Assembly (NCBI RefSeq): GCF_007680605.1
Contig: NZ_VEIO01000001.1
Location: 992,001-1,056,000, forward strand
Direction of reading: 5' to 3'
Length of the DNA: 64,000 nt
Origin: Paenibacillus xylanexedens
GTDB lineage: Bacteria > Bacillota > Bacilli > Paenibacillales > Paenibacillaceae
The notes beneath the pieces were generated by a model that was not told where the DNA came from, searched no databases, and was given only the letters and a program-made list of their open reading frames with translations. This document shows positions 35,342 to 43,675 of the stretch, piece after piece (the stretch's first letter is position 1; every line of letters starts with the position of its first letter). The position numbers and the translations under genes were made by a program.

Positions 35342-35917
35342 ATGAGAACAATCGATTATAACCAGTATTACTGGCAAGATGACAAGGTGAGGCTGAGAGC
35401 CTTTGAAGAAGAGGACTGGGAGAGCTGTTATACTGAGGGCTTTGACTCTCCTGCTCGCATTTTGCTTGAATGTGCTGTTGAGCTTCCGCCAACGATCGCT
35501 GGAGCTAAACGATTTATAGAACAGAACATAGCATTCTCATCAACTAACGGTCGTATCATGTTTACCATCGAAAATCTTGACGGGGATACCATTGGTGGAA
35601 TTAATCTGAACAGCATTGATGAGCGGAACGGAACGTTCAGTATCGGCATTGTCATCAATCAACCTTATCGTGGTCAGGGATATGGCACAAGCGCGATGAA
35701 TATTTTGCTTGGTTATGCTTTCTTGGAGCGCAGACTTCACAAGTTCAACGATTATGTGCTGGAAGGTAACGAAGGCTCTGCTAGAATGATGCGGAAACTA
35801 GGGTGTGTGCAAGAAGGGATTCGTCGTCAAGTTGTTTATATTCATGGGAAACATATGGATTTTATTATGTTCGGATTAACAAAAGACGAGTACCTCGCTA
35901 ATCTAGATGCAGAGTAG
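35342..35917 (+). CDS. GNAT-family N-acetyltransferase (RimJ/RimL-like)
   Basis: Acetyltransferase of 191 residues: DDKVRLRAFEEEDWESCY at the start, acetyl-CoA motif GIVINQPYRGQGYGTSAMNILL (about 99-120) and NEGSARMMRKLGCVQEGIRR at the end, the standard RimJ/RimL order. ATG 35342 is chosen because GGGAGG lies seven bases before it; the upstream ATG at 35297 overlaps the previous gene and lacks a site. Confidence 0.85.
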   Translation: MRTIDYNQYYWQDDKVRLRAFEEEDWESCYTEGFDSPARILLECAVELPPTIAGAKRFIEQNIAFSSTNGRIMFTIENLDGDTIGGINLNSIDERNGTFSIGIVINQPYRGQGYGTSAMNILLGYAFLERRLHKFNDYVLEGNEGSARMMRKLGCVQEGIRRQVVYIHGKHMDFIMFGLTKDEYLANLDAE

Positions 35918-35949
35918 GTAGTTTAATAGGGGTTAGAAAGGAGAACAGT

Positions 35950-36483
35950 ATGATTACATACCAAATCTTGAACCAGGATCATGCAAAACAGTTACAGGAA
36001 ATTGATCGTTCCGAGTATATCGACCTCATTTATGAGGTTAGTGAACAGAGCTTAGTTGAGCACAAACAAGATCATGAATGCGCGAATTGGAGTCAGGATC
36101 AACTGGAAGAGATGCAGGATCGTTACGTTTATGAATTGCAGCATGGGGGAATGGCTTATGGGGCTTTTGATGGTACGAGATTAGTAGGCTTTGGTGTGCT
36201 TGCCCATCAATTTAGGGGGAAAGAGCAGAATCAGTTGCAACTCGATCTCATGTATGTATCCAGAGCGTACAGACGACAGGGAATAGGGACACGAATTCTT
36301 GCTTTTTTAAGTGAAGAGGCAAGAATGCGTGGAGCCCAATCCTTGTACATCTCGTCAACCGAAACGAGATCAGCGGTTTCTTTTTACCAAAGCCAGGGCA
36401 GTGAAATGACGGGAGAGGTGGACGAAGAATTGTACACCAAAGAGCCCAAAGATATTCATATGATAAAGGAGCTTAACGGATGA
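35950..36483 (+). CDS. GNAT-family N-acetyltransferase
   Basis: Acetyltransferase of 177 residues with motif A LDLMYVSRAYRRQGIGTRILAFLSEEA (about 96-122, R-RQGIG-R) and the end motif SAVSFYQSQGSEMTGEVDEELY. The N-terminal ~60 residues are more acidic than in its neighbours. AAAGGAG precedes ATG 35950, and its stop overlaps the start of the TraB/TIKI-like gene at 36480 by four bases, so the two are coupled. That coupling is the only hint of function for the downstream protein. Confidence 0.85.
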   Translation: MITYQILNQDHAKQLQEIDRSEYIDLIYEVSEQSLVEHKQDHECANWSQDQLEEMQDRYVYELQHGGMAYGAFDGTRLVGFGVLAHQFRGKEQNQLQLDLMYVSRAYRRQGIGTRILAFLSEEARMRGAQSLYISSTETRSAVSFYQSQGSEMTGEVDEELYTKEPKDIHMIKELNG

Positions 36484-37115
36484 CAACGGTTGGTTTGTTA
36501 GGAACCATTCATAATGCAGCACTTAGAGAGCATTACAATTGTTCACTGACTTTATATAAGCGAATCATTGACGAATTCAAACCTGACGTGATTTGTGGTG
36601 AGGTGCACCCACAGAGCTGGCAGAAGTATATAAATGATCCACAAGACAAGGGATACTGGGGAGAACCAGCCAGTGAATATTGGGAATTGATTTTTCCATT
36701 GTGTGAAGAACATCGCATTATTTTTGTTCCTATTGATTGGTTTGAACTCGATGTATGGAATGATTTTGATCCATTTAAAGGTTATGGTACCGAGGAACGT
36801 AAAGAACTAGAGAAACAGGATGACGCCTGGTTTATAAAGCAAATGGAAACTAGCTCGTATGGGAACATTCCGTTTAATTCGATTGAATTCGATCAAGTTA
36901 CTAGAATGAAATACGAATGGTTATATAAGATGAACCCCAAGTCGCAAAATATGCGCTGGCAGGTTCGTAACCAAATTATGATCCAGCGAGTGAAGAATAC
37001 GATAAAGAATCACGCAGGTAAGCGAATTCTCTGCATTGTCGGTGCGGATCACAATTACATATTTCATGATGAGCTACAGAAAGAGGATGTTCATTGGATT
37101 TATCCTTTGAAGTAA
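36480..37115 (+). CDS. TraB/TIKI/ChaN-superfamily-like protein of unknown role
   Basis: Soluble protein of 211 residues, not in a family I can name. It shows the pattern of the TraB/TIKI/EreA/ChaN superfamily: a first GxxH (G8-T-I-H11) just after a hydrophobic strand, a Glu at the end of strand 2 (VICGEVHP, E41), arginine-rich helix (MRWQVRNQIMIQR, ~158-170) and a second GxxH (G188-A-D-H191) after another strand. Members include metal-dependent proteases and erythromycin esterase. It has no signal peptide. ATG 36480 overlaps the GNAT stop by four bases. Confidence 0.6.
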   Translation: MTTVGLLGTIHNAALREHYNCSLTLYKRIIDEFKPDVICGEVHPQSWQKYINDPQDKGYWGEPASEYWELIFPLCEEHRIIFVPIDWFELDVWNDFDPFKGYGTEERKELEKQDDAWFIKQMETSSYGNIPFNSIEFDQVTRMKYEWLYKMNPKSQNMRWQVRNQIMIQRVKNTIKNHAGKRILCIVGADHNYIFHDELQKEDVHWIYPLK

Positions 37116-37305
37116 AAGGGGAATGAGAAATTCATGGCTTGGCTGATCGAACATTTCAAATAGGATTGAAAAGTGTAAAAACCTGTCAAAAAGGACAAGG
37201 AAATGAACTTTATTTACCATAATTGTGTTATTATGTTGGTGCGAACCGTTTTTTCGCTCACCACTCTATTCATAGAGAAGGGAGGAATATATTTTCGTAT
37301 TTCTT

Positions 37306-37333
37306 CAATCAATCAATCAATCAATCAATCAAT
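37306..37333. repeat. Tetranucleotide repeat (CAAT)7 in the cellulase leader
   Basis: Seven perfect CAAT copies (28 bp) stand 74 bp before the endoglucanase ATG. The surrounding 37116-37407 (292 bp) holds no gene; it carries the endoglucanase promoter and leader. Copy-number change by slippage could alter leader length. Confidence 0.85.
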
Positions 37334-37407
37334 TTTTTAACCATCCAGATGAATCACTAGAATAACTGCACTGCTTGTTCCAAAATAAAATAAGCGGAGG
37401 TACCGTT

Positions 37408-38610
37408 ATGACGAAAACGTTTAAAAAAATTAGCATAGCCAGTTTGGCACTGCTTTTTATGGCCACAGCGGCGTTTGCGGGATGGGGCTCCAAAGCATCG
37501 GCTGCCGACATGAGATCATTAACCGCTGCGCAGATTACTGCGGAGATGGGGGCAGGCTGGAATCTGGGTAATCAGCTGGAAGCTACCGTGAACGGGACAC
37601 CGAATGAAACGTCATGGGGCAATCCAACGATCACACCTGAGCTGATCAAAAAGGTAAAAGCGGCAGGTTTTAAAACGATTCGTATACCGGTTTCTTATCT
37701 GAACTATATTGGAAGCGCCCCCAATTATACAGTGAACGCATCTTGGCTTAATCGTATACAGCAAGTGGTGGACTATGCGTATAACGAAGGTTTATATGTA
37801 GTCATCAATATGCATGGAGACGGGTTCCACTCGATTCCGGGCTCGTGGTTACATGTGAACAGTGGCAATCAGAACGTTATTCGGGAGAAGTATCAAAAGG
37901 TGTGGCAACAAGTGGCCACCAAGTTCAGCAATTATAACGAACGTCTTATTTTTGAATCGATGAATGAGGTGTTTGACGGAAATTACAACAATCCGAATAC
38001 GTCTTATTATGGCAACTTGAACGCGTACAATCAGATCTTTGTGGATACCGTTCGCAAAACAGGCGGCAATAATAATGCAAGATGGTTGCTTGTTCCAGGC
38101 TGGAATACAAACATTGACTACACTGTGGGCAATTACGGTTTTGTCGTTCCAAATGATAATTTCAGATCTTCCGCCATTCCAAGCTCTCAGAAGCGAATTA
38201 TGATCTCGGCACACTATTACTCGCCATGGGATTTTGCTGGTGAAGAAAATGGAAACATTACGCAATGGGGAGCTACCGCGACGAGTCCTTCCAAAAGATC
38301 GACATGGGGGCAAGAGGATTACTTGGAATCTCAGTTCAAGTCCATGTACGATAAATTTGTAACTCAAGGTTATCCAGTCGTTATGGGTGAGTTCGGTTCC
38401 ATTGACAAATCTTCTTATGATTCCAGCAACAGTACCTATCGTGCTGTTTATGCCAAAGCGGTGACCGCCAAGGCGAAAAAATACAAAATGGTTCCGGTTT
38501 ATTGGGATAACGGGTTCAACGGCCAACATGGATTCGCGCTCTTCAACCGATTTAACAATACGGTAACACAGCAAAATATCATTAATGCCATTATGCAGGG
38601 CATGCAGTAA
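37408..38610 (+). CDS. Secreted GH5 endoglucanase (cellulase)
   Basis: Secreted enzyme of 400 residues that cuts internal beta-1,4 links of cellulose or xyloglucan. A signal peptide with KKISIASLALLFMATAAFA runs to about residue 30-33. The retaining catalytic pair is E187 (LIFESMNEVFDG, acid/base) and E328 (YPVVMGEFGSID, nucleophile); GWNLGNQLEA (50-59) and HYYSPWDF (269-276) are typical of GH5. No carbohydrate-binding module follows. The sequence is closest to GH5_4-like cellulases. ATG 37408 has GCGGAGG seven bases before it; the open frame to 37375 lacks a site. Confidence 0.9.
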   Translation: MTKTFKKISIASLALLFMATAAFAGWGSKASAADMRSLTAAQITAEMGAGWNLGNQLEATVNGTPNETSWGNPTITPELIKKVKAAGFKTIRIPVSYLNYIGSAPNYTVNASWLNRIQQVVDYAYNEGLYVVINMHGDGFHSIPGSWLHVNSGNQNVIREKYQKVWQQVATKFSNYNERLIFESMNEVFDGNYNNPNTSYYGNLNAYNQIFVDTVRKTGGNNNARWLLVPGWNTNIDYTVGNYGFVVPNDNFRSSAIPSSQKRIMISAHYYSPWDFAGEENGNITQWGATATSPSKRSTWGQEDYLESQFKSMYDKFVTQGYPVVMGEFGSIDKSSYDSSNSTYRAVYAKAVTAKAKKYKMVPVYWDNGFNGQHGFALFNRFNNTVTQQNIINAIMQGMQ

Positions 38611-38635
38611 TTGATATTGTCAGAAGCAAGAATCG

Positions 38636-38670
38636 AGCGGCATGTTTCTTATAACCAGGGACATGTCGCT
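38636..38670 (+). terminator. Hairpin after the endoglucanase
   Basis: AGCGGCATGT pairs with ACATGTCGCT (one G-U) around a 15-nt loop. The following T tract is poor, so it is a weak or 3'-protecting hairpin. Confidence 0.5.
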
Positions 38671-38828
38671 TTAGCGTGTTTTCTCAAAAAAGCGTGGTGC
38701 GAGTTTACTCGTAATTTCCCATGAATTTTACACAAGCCGCAAGCAGAATTCATTAAATGCCACACAATCATGGTTATACTTAATTTTGCTTTGATCTAGC
38801 GAACTTGAAGGATTGGGTGGTAGACAGA

Positions 38829-39368
38829 ATGTTGAAGAAGCGTGAGCTGCATGAATGTCAATCTCTGCACAGCTTGATGATGGATCCCGCAGTTTCCCCT
38901 TATGTTCGTTATGCATGTCAGTCGCAAGAGGAATTTATGTTTTTAACAAGGCAGTTGATCGCAGAAGAAGAACAGGGAAGCGTTATAACGCGTACGATTT
39001 TGAATGAGGTTGGAACCGCAATCGGTACCATTGATCTGTATCACATGGTCAACCAGACTGGATTTCTGGCAACTTGGATTGGTGCTCCTTATTTCGGACA
39101 AGGATACAGCCAGCGAGCGAAGTCCGCGTTTTTGACAGAACTGTTTCTTGAACATGATATACAGACGGTTTTTATGAAAATACGCAAGCAAAATGTTCGT
39201 TCCCGCAAAGCGGTAGAAAAACTACCTTACGCTAAATTTTCCAACGATCTCTACCCAGAGGTCATGCAAGCCATTAATGTGAAGCAGTCCATATATGATT
39301 TGTACCATGTCGAACGTGCTACTTTTCTCGAAAGTCATATGGAGTTACATCATATTTTAGCTACGTGA
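38829..39368 (+). CDS. GNAT-like acetyltransferase
   Basis: Protein of 179 residues with the GNAT order: KRELHECQSLHSLMMDPAVSPYVRY at the start, GTIDLYHMVNQTGFLATWIGAPYFGQGYSQRAKSAFL (motif A, GQGYSQ, about 71-107) and RKQNVRSRKAVEKLPYAKFS at the end. The motif is diverged (S after GQGY). The start is uncertain: ATG 38829 has only a distant GAAGGA (16 bases), and GTG 38817 is an alternative. It is preceded by 218 bp with only a hairpin. Confidence 0.7.
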   Translation: MLKKRELHECQSLHSLMMDPAVSPYVRYACQSQEEFMFLTRQLIAEEEQGSVITRTILNEVGTAIGTIDLYHMVNQTGFLATWIGAPYFGQGYSQRAKSAFLTELFLEHDIQTVFMKIRKQNVRSRKAVEKLPYAKFSNDLYPEVMQAINVKQSIYDLYHVERATFLESHMELHHILAT

Positions 39369-39399
39369 GATAACTCGGGAATAGTAAAAGAGTATACCA

Positions 39400-39422
39400 G
39401 GCGCCGTCAGAGATGACGGTGC
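39400..39422 (+). terminator. Short GC hairpin after the GNAT-like gene
   Basis: GCGCCGTCA pairs with TGACGGTGC (one wobble) around a GAGA tetraloop. No T tract. The rest of 39423-39602 shows nothing I can name. Confidence 0.45.
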
Positions 39423-39602
39423 TATTTGATATGTAGGGAAACACGCCCCCTTGAAACTAGCTGTAGTTTCATTCGTAGAAGCATAGGTGAAAACTCCGGG
39501 ATAAAAGCTGCTGCATACCTCGTTTAAAGGGTTATAAAAATTCCTTAATGGAAGAAAAATGGATTATAATTGAGATGAATTGTATTGAAGGAGGTTGTTG
39601 TT

Positions 39603-39884
39603 TTGACAACAGAGGTATGGATTCAAGTGGAAGAGATTCAGGATCAGGAGCCGATCTGGGCAGGTACCAAAATTCGAATATATCAAGAACAAGAAAATCC
39701 AATGGAATACTTGCTCTCATACATACATGGAAATTCGAATGAGCTTCAACTAACCTGCCTAACCCAAGGCGAGGCAGGTAATATTGGGGGTGTCATTGCT
39801 AAAGACCTGCCCAACCACTATGCACTGGCTCAAACGCTAAAGACCTTTTTGACTGGACTGTATAGTGAGATTCATTTTGAATGA
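39603..39884 (+). CDS. Small hypothetical protein, TTG start
   Basis: Acidic soluble protein of 93 residues (TEVWIQVEEIQDQEPIWAGTKIRIYQEQ...), without motif, signal peptide or membrane segment. AAGGAGGT lies eight bases before TTG 39603, which makes this start convincing; the upstream frame to 39585 overlaps that site. The following gene starts 60 bp downstream with its own site. I do not recognise the family. Confidence 0.6.
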   Translation: MTTEVWIQVEEIQDQEPIWAGTKIRIYQEQENPMEYLLSYIHGNSNELQLTCLTQGEAGNIGGVIAKDLPNHYALAQTLKTFLTGLYSEIHFE

Positions 39885-39944
39885 AAAACAAAAATAAACG
39901 TCAGCAGGAGCGCCCAGAGAATTACAAATAGAGGAGGATGCAAG

Positions 39945-40790
39945 TTGTCTGAACTACCGGAGGAGAAGTTAACAGGCGGTAACGTGAATGAAGTTGTGCG
40001 CGTTGGAGATACGGTTCGCCGGAGTGCCCATCCGAATCGTTATGTACGTGAACTGCTGTTGCATCTGGAAAAAGAAGGCTTCCATCAGGCGCCGAGGTAC
40101 CTCGGCATGGATGAGAAGGGTAGAGAAATGCTCTCTTACCTTGACGGAGACGTCCCGGGTAATGATTATCCAGAGATCGAAAGTTATATGTGGTCAGACG
40201 AATCACTAATTGCCGTTGCCCGTTTATTAAGAGACTATCACAATGCAACCGTAAATTTCACCACGGTGGGACAGCCTGATAACTTTTATCCAGGTATAGG
40301 TAGAGATGAACGCTTACATGAATCAGTAGATACAAATTCAGAGCATTCCGAAGTCGTGTGCCATAACGATTTTGCTTTATACAACATCGTGTTCAGACAT
40401 AGTTTGCCGCAGGGTATTATTGATTTTGATCTGGCTTGCCCAGGCCCCAGGCTGTGGGATATCGCCTACACTTTATATACTTGCGTACCCCTAGCCAATT
40501 TTTCGCCCAAGCTTGAAGGTCAAGGGAAATCAGTTGATTCATATGATAGAGAAAAGAACGCTAATGTTCGAAAGAAACGCATTGAAATGTTTATGAAAGC
40601 TTACGGGTTAGATGTTCCACCTGATCTGAAACATTGGGTCGTGTCCCGTATTCGCTTTATGTGCAAAACATTAGAGGATCGAGCAGCAGCAGGAGAAGCT
40701 GCCTTTGTGAAGATGGTTGAAGAAGGTCATCTTGCTCACTATGAGAGAGAAGTGAGTTTTCTGGAGCAACATTGGCAAGAGTGGACATAG
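39945..40790 (+). CDS. Phosphotransferase, aminoglycoside phosphotransferase fold, TTG start
   Basis: Kinase-fold protein of 281 residues. The catalytic loop is VVCHNDFALYNIVFRHSLPQGIIDFDLACPGPRLWDIA (about 140-178): HNDFxxxN in place of HGDxxxxN and IDFD as the metal-binding motif. The N-terminal part (VRRSAHPNRYVRELLLHLEKEGF) is typical of APH-related proteins of Bacillota. GAGGAGG lies seven bases before TTG 39945. It is the third APH-fold gene in the window. Acceptor unknown. Confidence 0.82.
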   Translation: MSELPEEKLTGGNVNEVVRVGDTVRRSAHPNRYVRELLLHLEKEGFHQAPRYLGMDEKGREMLSYLDGDVPGNDYPEIESYMWSDESLIAVARLLRDYHNATVNFTTVGQPDNFYPGIGRDERLHESVDTNSEHSEVVCHNDFALYNIVFRHSLPQGIIDFDLACPGPRLWDIAYTLYTCVPLANFSPKLEGQGKSVDSYDREKNANVRKKRIEMFMKAYGLDVPPDLKHWVVSRIRFMCKTLEDRAAAGEAAFVKMVEEGHLAHYEREVSFLEQHWQEWT

Positions 40791-40864
40791 TTTTGTCGTA
40801 TCTTTTCGGGCAAATGCAACGTTAAAACGGTTTGTATTCTATTGGTTCATTGGGGGAGAAGAAG

Positions 40865-41344
40865 ATGGAAACAAAGATCGTTACATTGGATGCATTTTAC
40901 GTTGCAGGTTATCGCATTGAAGCTACGGTGGAAGAGTTTGAAGCAGGATTAAGACAGAGCCATTATGATAAGTTAATAGAGAAGAGAGACGGGATTAAGC
41001 ATCGGAAAAATGATCGGGTTCTCTTGATGCAACTTTACCCGTCCCATGAGGACTTTAATGCCAAAGTGCATCCATTCACACATGTATTGTGCTATGAAGT
41101 AAACGAGCCGGAGGGTGCGCCGCCTGGAATGATTATTCATCATGTGCCAGCTCGTTCATACGTTACATGTACGCACAGAGGACTAGAATCTGACATAGGT
41201 GATACTTATGACTACATCTATGGACAGTGGTTAGAATATGCTGGACACATACCTGAGTGTTATGATTTCGAAATCTGGGACGAACGTTACCAGCCGGAAA
41301 GTGCCGATAACGAGATCGATATTTATGTGGCTTTGCAATCTTAA
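40865..41344 (+). CDS. GyrI-like/AraC-effector-binding (SOUL-like) domain protein
   Basis: Single-domain protein of 159 residues with the GyrI-like small-molecule-binding fold: an initial TLDAFYVAGYRIEATVEEFEAG strand-helix, CYEVNEPEGAPPGMIIHHVPARSYVTCTHRG near the middle and YDFEIWDERYQPESADNEIDIYVALQ at the end. Such stand-alone domains bind hydrophobic or cationic ligands. GGGGGAG precedes ATG 40865 by six bases; the open frame to 40832 lacks a site. Confidence 0.75.
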   Translation: METKIVTLDAFYVAGYRIEATVEEFEAGLRQSHYDKLIEKRDGIKHRKNDRVLLMQLYPSHEDFNAKVHPFTHVLCYEVNEPEGAPPGMIIHHVPARSYVTCTHRGLESDIGDTYDYIYGQWLEYAGHIPECYDFEIWDERYQPESADNEIDIYVALQS

Positions 41345-41495
41345 CCCCGTTCAAAGTATGTGATTAGCATAAAAATTTTGGAGTAAATGGATGACTCTCT
41401 ACCTTTCTCAATACAACCTGGGTGACTTCGTATATAATGAGAGATGACTCTACAAAACAAGTAACTACATACTATTGCGAGGTGCACTTCGACTT

Positions 41496-42044
41496 ATGCC
41501 AACGATCTATGATTTCACTGTGACGAGAACGAGTGGAGAGCGTTTCCCGCTCTTTCAATACGAAGGAAAGCCTGTACTGATTGTGAACACGGCAAGCAAA
41601 TGTAAATATACGCATCAATTTGACGACATTCAGAAATTATATGATGAGTACAAGGATCAGGGTTTGCAGGTCATCGGATTCCCATGCAATCAGTTTGCGG
41701 AGCAGGAACCGGGTAGCAGTGCGGAAGCCGAGTCTTTCTGTCAGATCAACTACGGGGTGAAGTTCCCGATGTTTGCGAAACTGGATGTGAATGGAGAGCA
41801 AGCGCATCCGCTGTATGACTTTTTGAAAAAGTCAGGTCCGTTTGCCGGCTTTGACGAGAGCGACATTCAGGCCAAACTGCTCAAGCTGATGGTGTCAGAC
41901 AAAGCACCAGAGTGGCTGCACGGCGATGCAATCAAATGGAATTTCACGAAATTCCTGATTAATGCAGAAGGTCAAGTTGTTCGGCGCTTCGAACCGGTGG
42001 ATTCCATGGACGAGATCAAAGCAAGTATCCGAGAATTGTTATAA
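41496..42044 (+). CDS. Glutathione-peroxidase-family thiol peroxidase
   Basis: Cytoplasmic peroxide-reducing enzyme of 182 residues. The peroxidatic Cys36 is in VNTASKCKYTHQF, Gln66 in GFPCNQFAEQEPG and Trp148-Asn149 in KWNFTKFLI, completing the catalytic tetrad of the GPX family. Bacterial members like this use thioredoxin or another thiol rather than glutathione. The C-terminal half is about 20 residues longer than in B. subtilis BsaA. ATG 41496 is supported by GCGAGG 13 bases upstream; TTG 41475 is not. Confidence 0.88.
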   Translation: MPTIYDFTVTRTSGERFPLFQYEGKPVLIVNTASKCKYTHQFDDIQKLYDEYKDQGLQVIGFPCNQFAEQEPGSSAEAESFCQINYGVKFPMFAKLDVNGEQAHPLYDFLKKSGPFAGFDESDIQAKLLKLMVSDKAPEWLHGDAIKWNFTKFLINAEGQVVRRFEPVDSMDEIKASIRELL

Positions 42045-42059
42045 ATTCAAGTGAACATT

Positions 42060-42100
42060 AGCGGGGCAACCAGGCATGAAGTGGTATCCCGCTTTCTTTT
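42060..42100 (+). terminator. Terminator after the peroxidase gene
   Basis: AGCGGGG pairs with TCCCGCT (one G-U), extended inside by ACCA/TGGT, followed by TTTCTTTTT. It ends 6 bp before the ribosome binding site of the next gene. Confidence 0.7.
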
Positions 42101-42118
42101 TGCACAGGAGGTGATGAT

Positions 42119-42976
42119 GTGCCAAGCATGATGCAATTTAATGCTCCACTGGCGTATACCTATAGAGCCACGAGTCAGTTCGATCCGGGTAATTCGGACG
42201 GCTTCCATTCGCATCCACACTATGAGATTTATTATTTTCATGAAGGGGAATGCACTTATATTATTGGAGATCGGGTATATGCTCTGGAGCCGGGGGATCT
42301 GGTGTTAATGCATGGACTGACCTTGCATCGGCCGCATCCCAAAGTCGGTAAACCCTATGTTCGGACTACGCTTCATTTCGACCCTTCTGCCATTCGTAAA
42401 AGTCTGCACCCCGAACGCATCCATGACGTACTGAAGCCGTTCGATGAGCTGGGCAATTGCCGGGTGAACCTTACCGGTGAGATCCGCACCGAGTTTGAAG
42501 CACTGCTGCTAAATCTGCACCAGTTATCTTCTCACTCGTCCAGATTCAGGCAGGAGCGTATGCATATCCGGGTCTGTGATCTGTTATATTGTGTGGCAGA
42601 GATCTGTCAGGGACATGTGCAAGAACAGCGTTCTTCGTCGGAAAAAGAAAGACATGTCCAGCATATCATCCGATATGTGGATACAAATTATATGCATGAC
42701 ATCGGTCTGGATGATCTGGCTCAGGAACTACATCTGTCCAAGCCGTATTTGGCAGGTATGTTCAAAGAGATGACGGGACTGACCATATTTAAGTACTTAT
42801 ATGATCGGCGTATTAATCAGGCGAAGCTGTTGTTTCAGTTTCAGCCGGAGATGAGTGTGACGGAGGCCAGTCGATTGTCTGGTTTTAAAAGGCTGTCTCA
42901 TTTCAGCCGGATTTTTAAACAAAGCGTGGGCTGCTCACCCGATCTGTATCGAAGTCAGTTGCATCGGCAGTTGTAG
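42119..42976 (+). CDS. AraC-family regulator with N-terminal cupin, GTG start
   Basis: Regulator of 285 residues. The cupin has SDGFHSHPHYEIYYFHEGECTYIIGDRVYALEPGDLVLMHGLTLH (about 20-65). The DNA-binding pair is GLDDLAQELHLSKPYLAGMFKEMTG and SVTEASRLSGFKRLSHFSRIFKQSVGCSPDLYRSQ. AGGAGGTGAT precedes GTG 42119. It is not followed by an obvious target; downstream is a 428-bp stretch with a foldback element and then small genes. A regulator of sugar use is likely by class. Confidence 0.82.
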   Translation: MPSMMQFNAPLAYTYRATSQFDPGNSDGFHSHPHYEIYYFHEGECTYIIGDRVYALEPGDLVLMHGLTLHRPHPKVGKPYVRTTLHFDPSAIRKSLHPERIHDVLKPFDELGNCRVNLTGEIRTEFEALLLNLHQLSSHSSRFRQERMHIRVCDLLYCVAEICQGHVQEQRSSSEKERHVQHIIRYVDTNYMHDIGLDDLAQELHLSKPYLAGMFKEMTGLTIFKYLYDRRINQAKLLFQFQPEMSVTEASRLSGFKRLSHFSRIFKQSVGCSPDLYRSQLHRQL

Positions 42977-43046
42977 GGACGATAGGGACTTTAAAACGAA
43001 GTTTAGCGCTGTTAGCGTAAAAGAAGAATAATAGTATGTCATGTAT

Positions 43047-43232
43047 ATAAGTTGAACTATTCTTTTACACGTTAACGAAGAGGACAGAAAAAACCTGGAA
43101 AAGCGAAGCGTTCGCCTTTATCACCGGATTTTCCCCTTTGGAGAAGGAAATCCAAAAAATCTGGGGATAACAGCGATTGGAAGGTTATTCTGTCATCGGA
43201 GTGGACTGTGTAATATCTTTAGTTCAACTTAT
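43047..43232. repeat. 186-bp foldback element (MITE-like or structured RNA)
   Basis: The ends are exact inverted repeats: ATAAGTTGAACTA (43047-43059) and TAGTTCAACTTAT (43220-43232). Inside are nested arms: GACAGAA (43083-43089) with TTCTGTC (43188-43194), and 43118-43132 with 43156-43170 (13 of 15 pairs), plus hairpin GCGAA-GCG-TTCGC (43103-43115). The element lies between genes, has no ORF of note, and TA flanks the AGTTGAACT arms on both sides. It fills much of the gene-free stretch 42977-43404. Paenibacillus genomes may carry more copies; I could not check. Confidence 0.7.
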
Positions 43233-43234
43233 GT

Positions 43235-43275
43235 AGAAGCCGACCCGCGGAAATTAGGTCGGCTTCTTTAGCTTT
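43235..43275 (+). terminator. Strong terminator-like hairpin beside the foldback element
   Basis: AGAAGCCGACC (43235-43245) pairs perfectly with GGTCGGCTTCT (43257-43267), followed by a TTAGCTTTATTTT tail. It starts two bases after the foldback element and would end the AraC transcript or a transcript of the element. Confidence 0.75.
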
Positions 43276-43404
43276 ATTTTCATAACCATGAGCAAATCGC
43301 GATCAAGGGTCTGCACCCTTCACGTAACGCAGATGTTTAGAATGCCAAATGAACAGGTAAAGAAAGGTAACGAGAAAAAGACGATTACAGGAGGCGAAAA
43401 GCGA

Positions 43405-43650
43405 ATGGAGAAGCAAACACCGGCGCGACAACGGGAAAATGGCAAACGGGTTAATATGCCAGACCACCCGGAGCAACATAAGACGGAACACGAAAGCATG
43501 CTGGATCGATACGAGCAAGAACAAACCGTAGACCCGATTCCGATGCAAGATCTGAATATGAAAGCACAGGAAGAAAAAAATAAGGATCAAACGAAAAGTA
43601 ATTCGTCTACAGAAGAGAAGTATCGGGCAGACTATCGCAGGAGAGATTAA
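43405..43650 (+). CDS. Small hydrophilic protein of unknown function
   Basis: Protein of 81 residues with very high charge and no hydrophobic core (MEKQTPARQRENGKRVNMPDH..., then HESMLDRYEQEQTVDPIPMQDLNMKAQEEKNKDQTKSN). It is probably disordered. AGGAGGCG precedes ATG 43405, so the open frame upstream to 43288 is not used. It lies after the foldback element and before the nitroreductase promoter. Family not recognised. Confidence 0.6.
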   Translation: MEKQTPARQRENGKRVNMPDHPEQHKTEHESMLDRYEQEQTVDPIPMQDLNMKAQEEKNKDQTKSNSSTEEKYRADYRRRD

Positions 43651-43675
43651 ATTTCCATGAAAATAAAATAGTTTA

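Noticed and set aside
37849-38574. 241-codon minus-strand frame opposite the endoglucanase
   Set aside because: It lies entirely antisense to a GH5 gene with intact catalytic motifs and a ribosome site; its product has no recognisable pattern.
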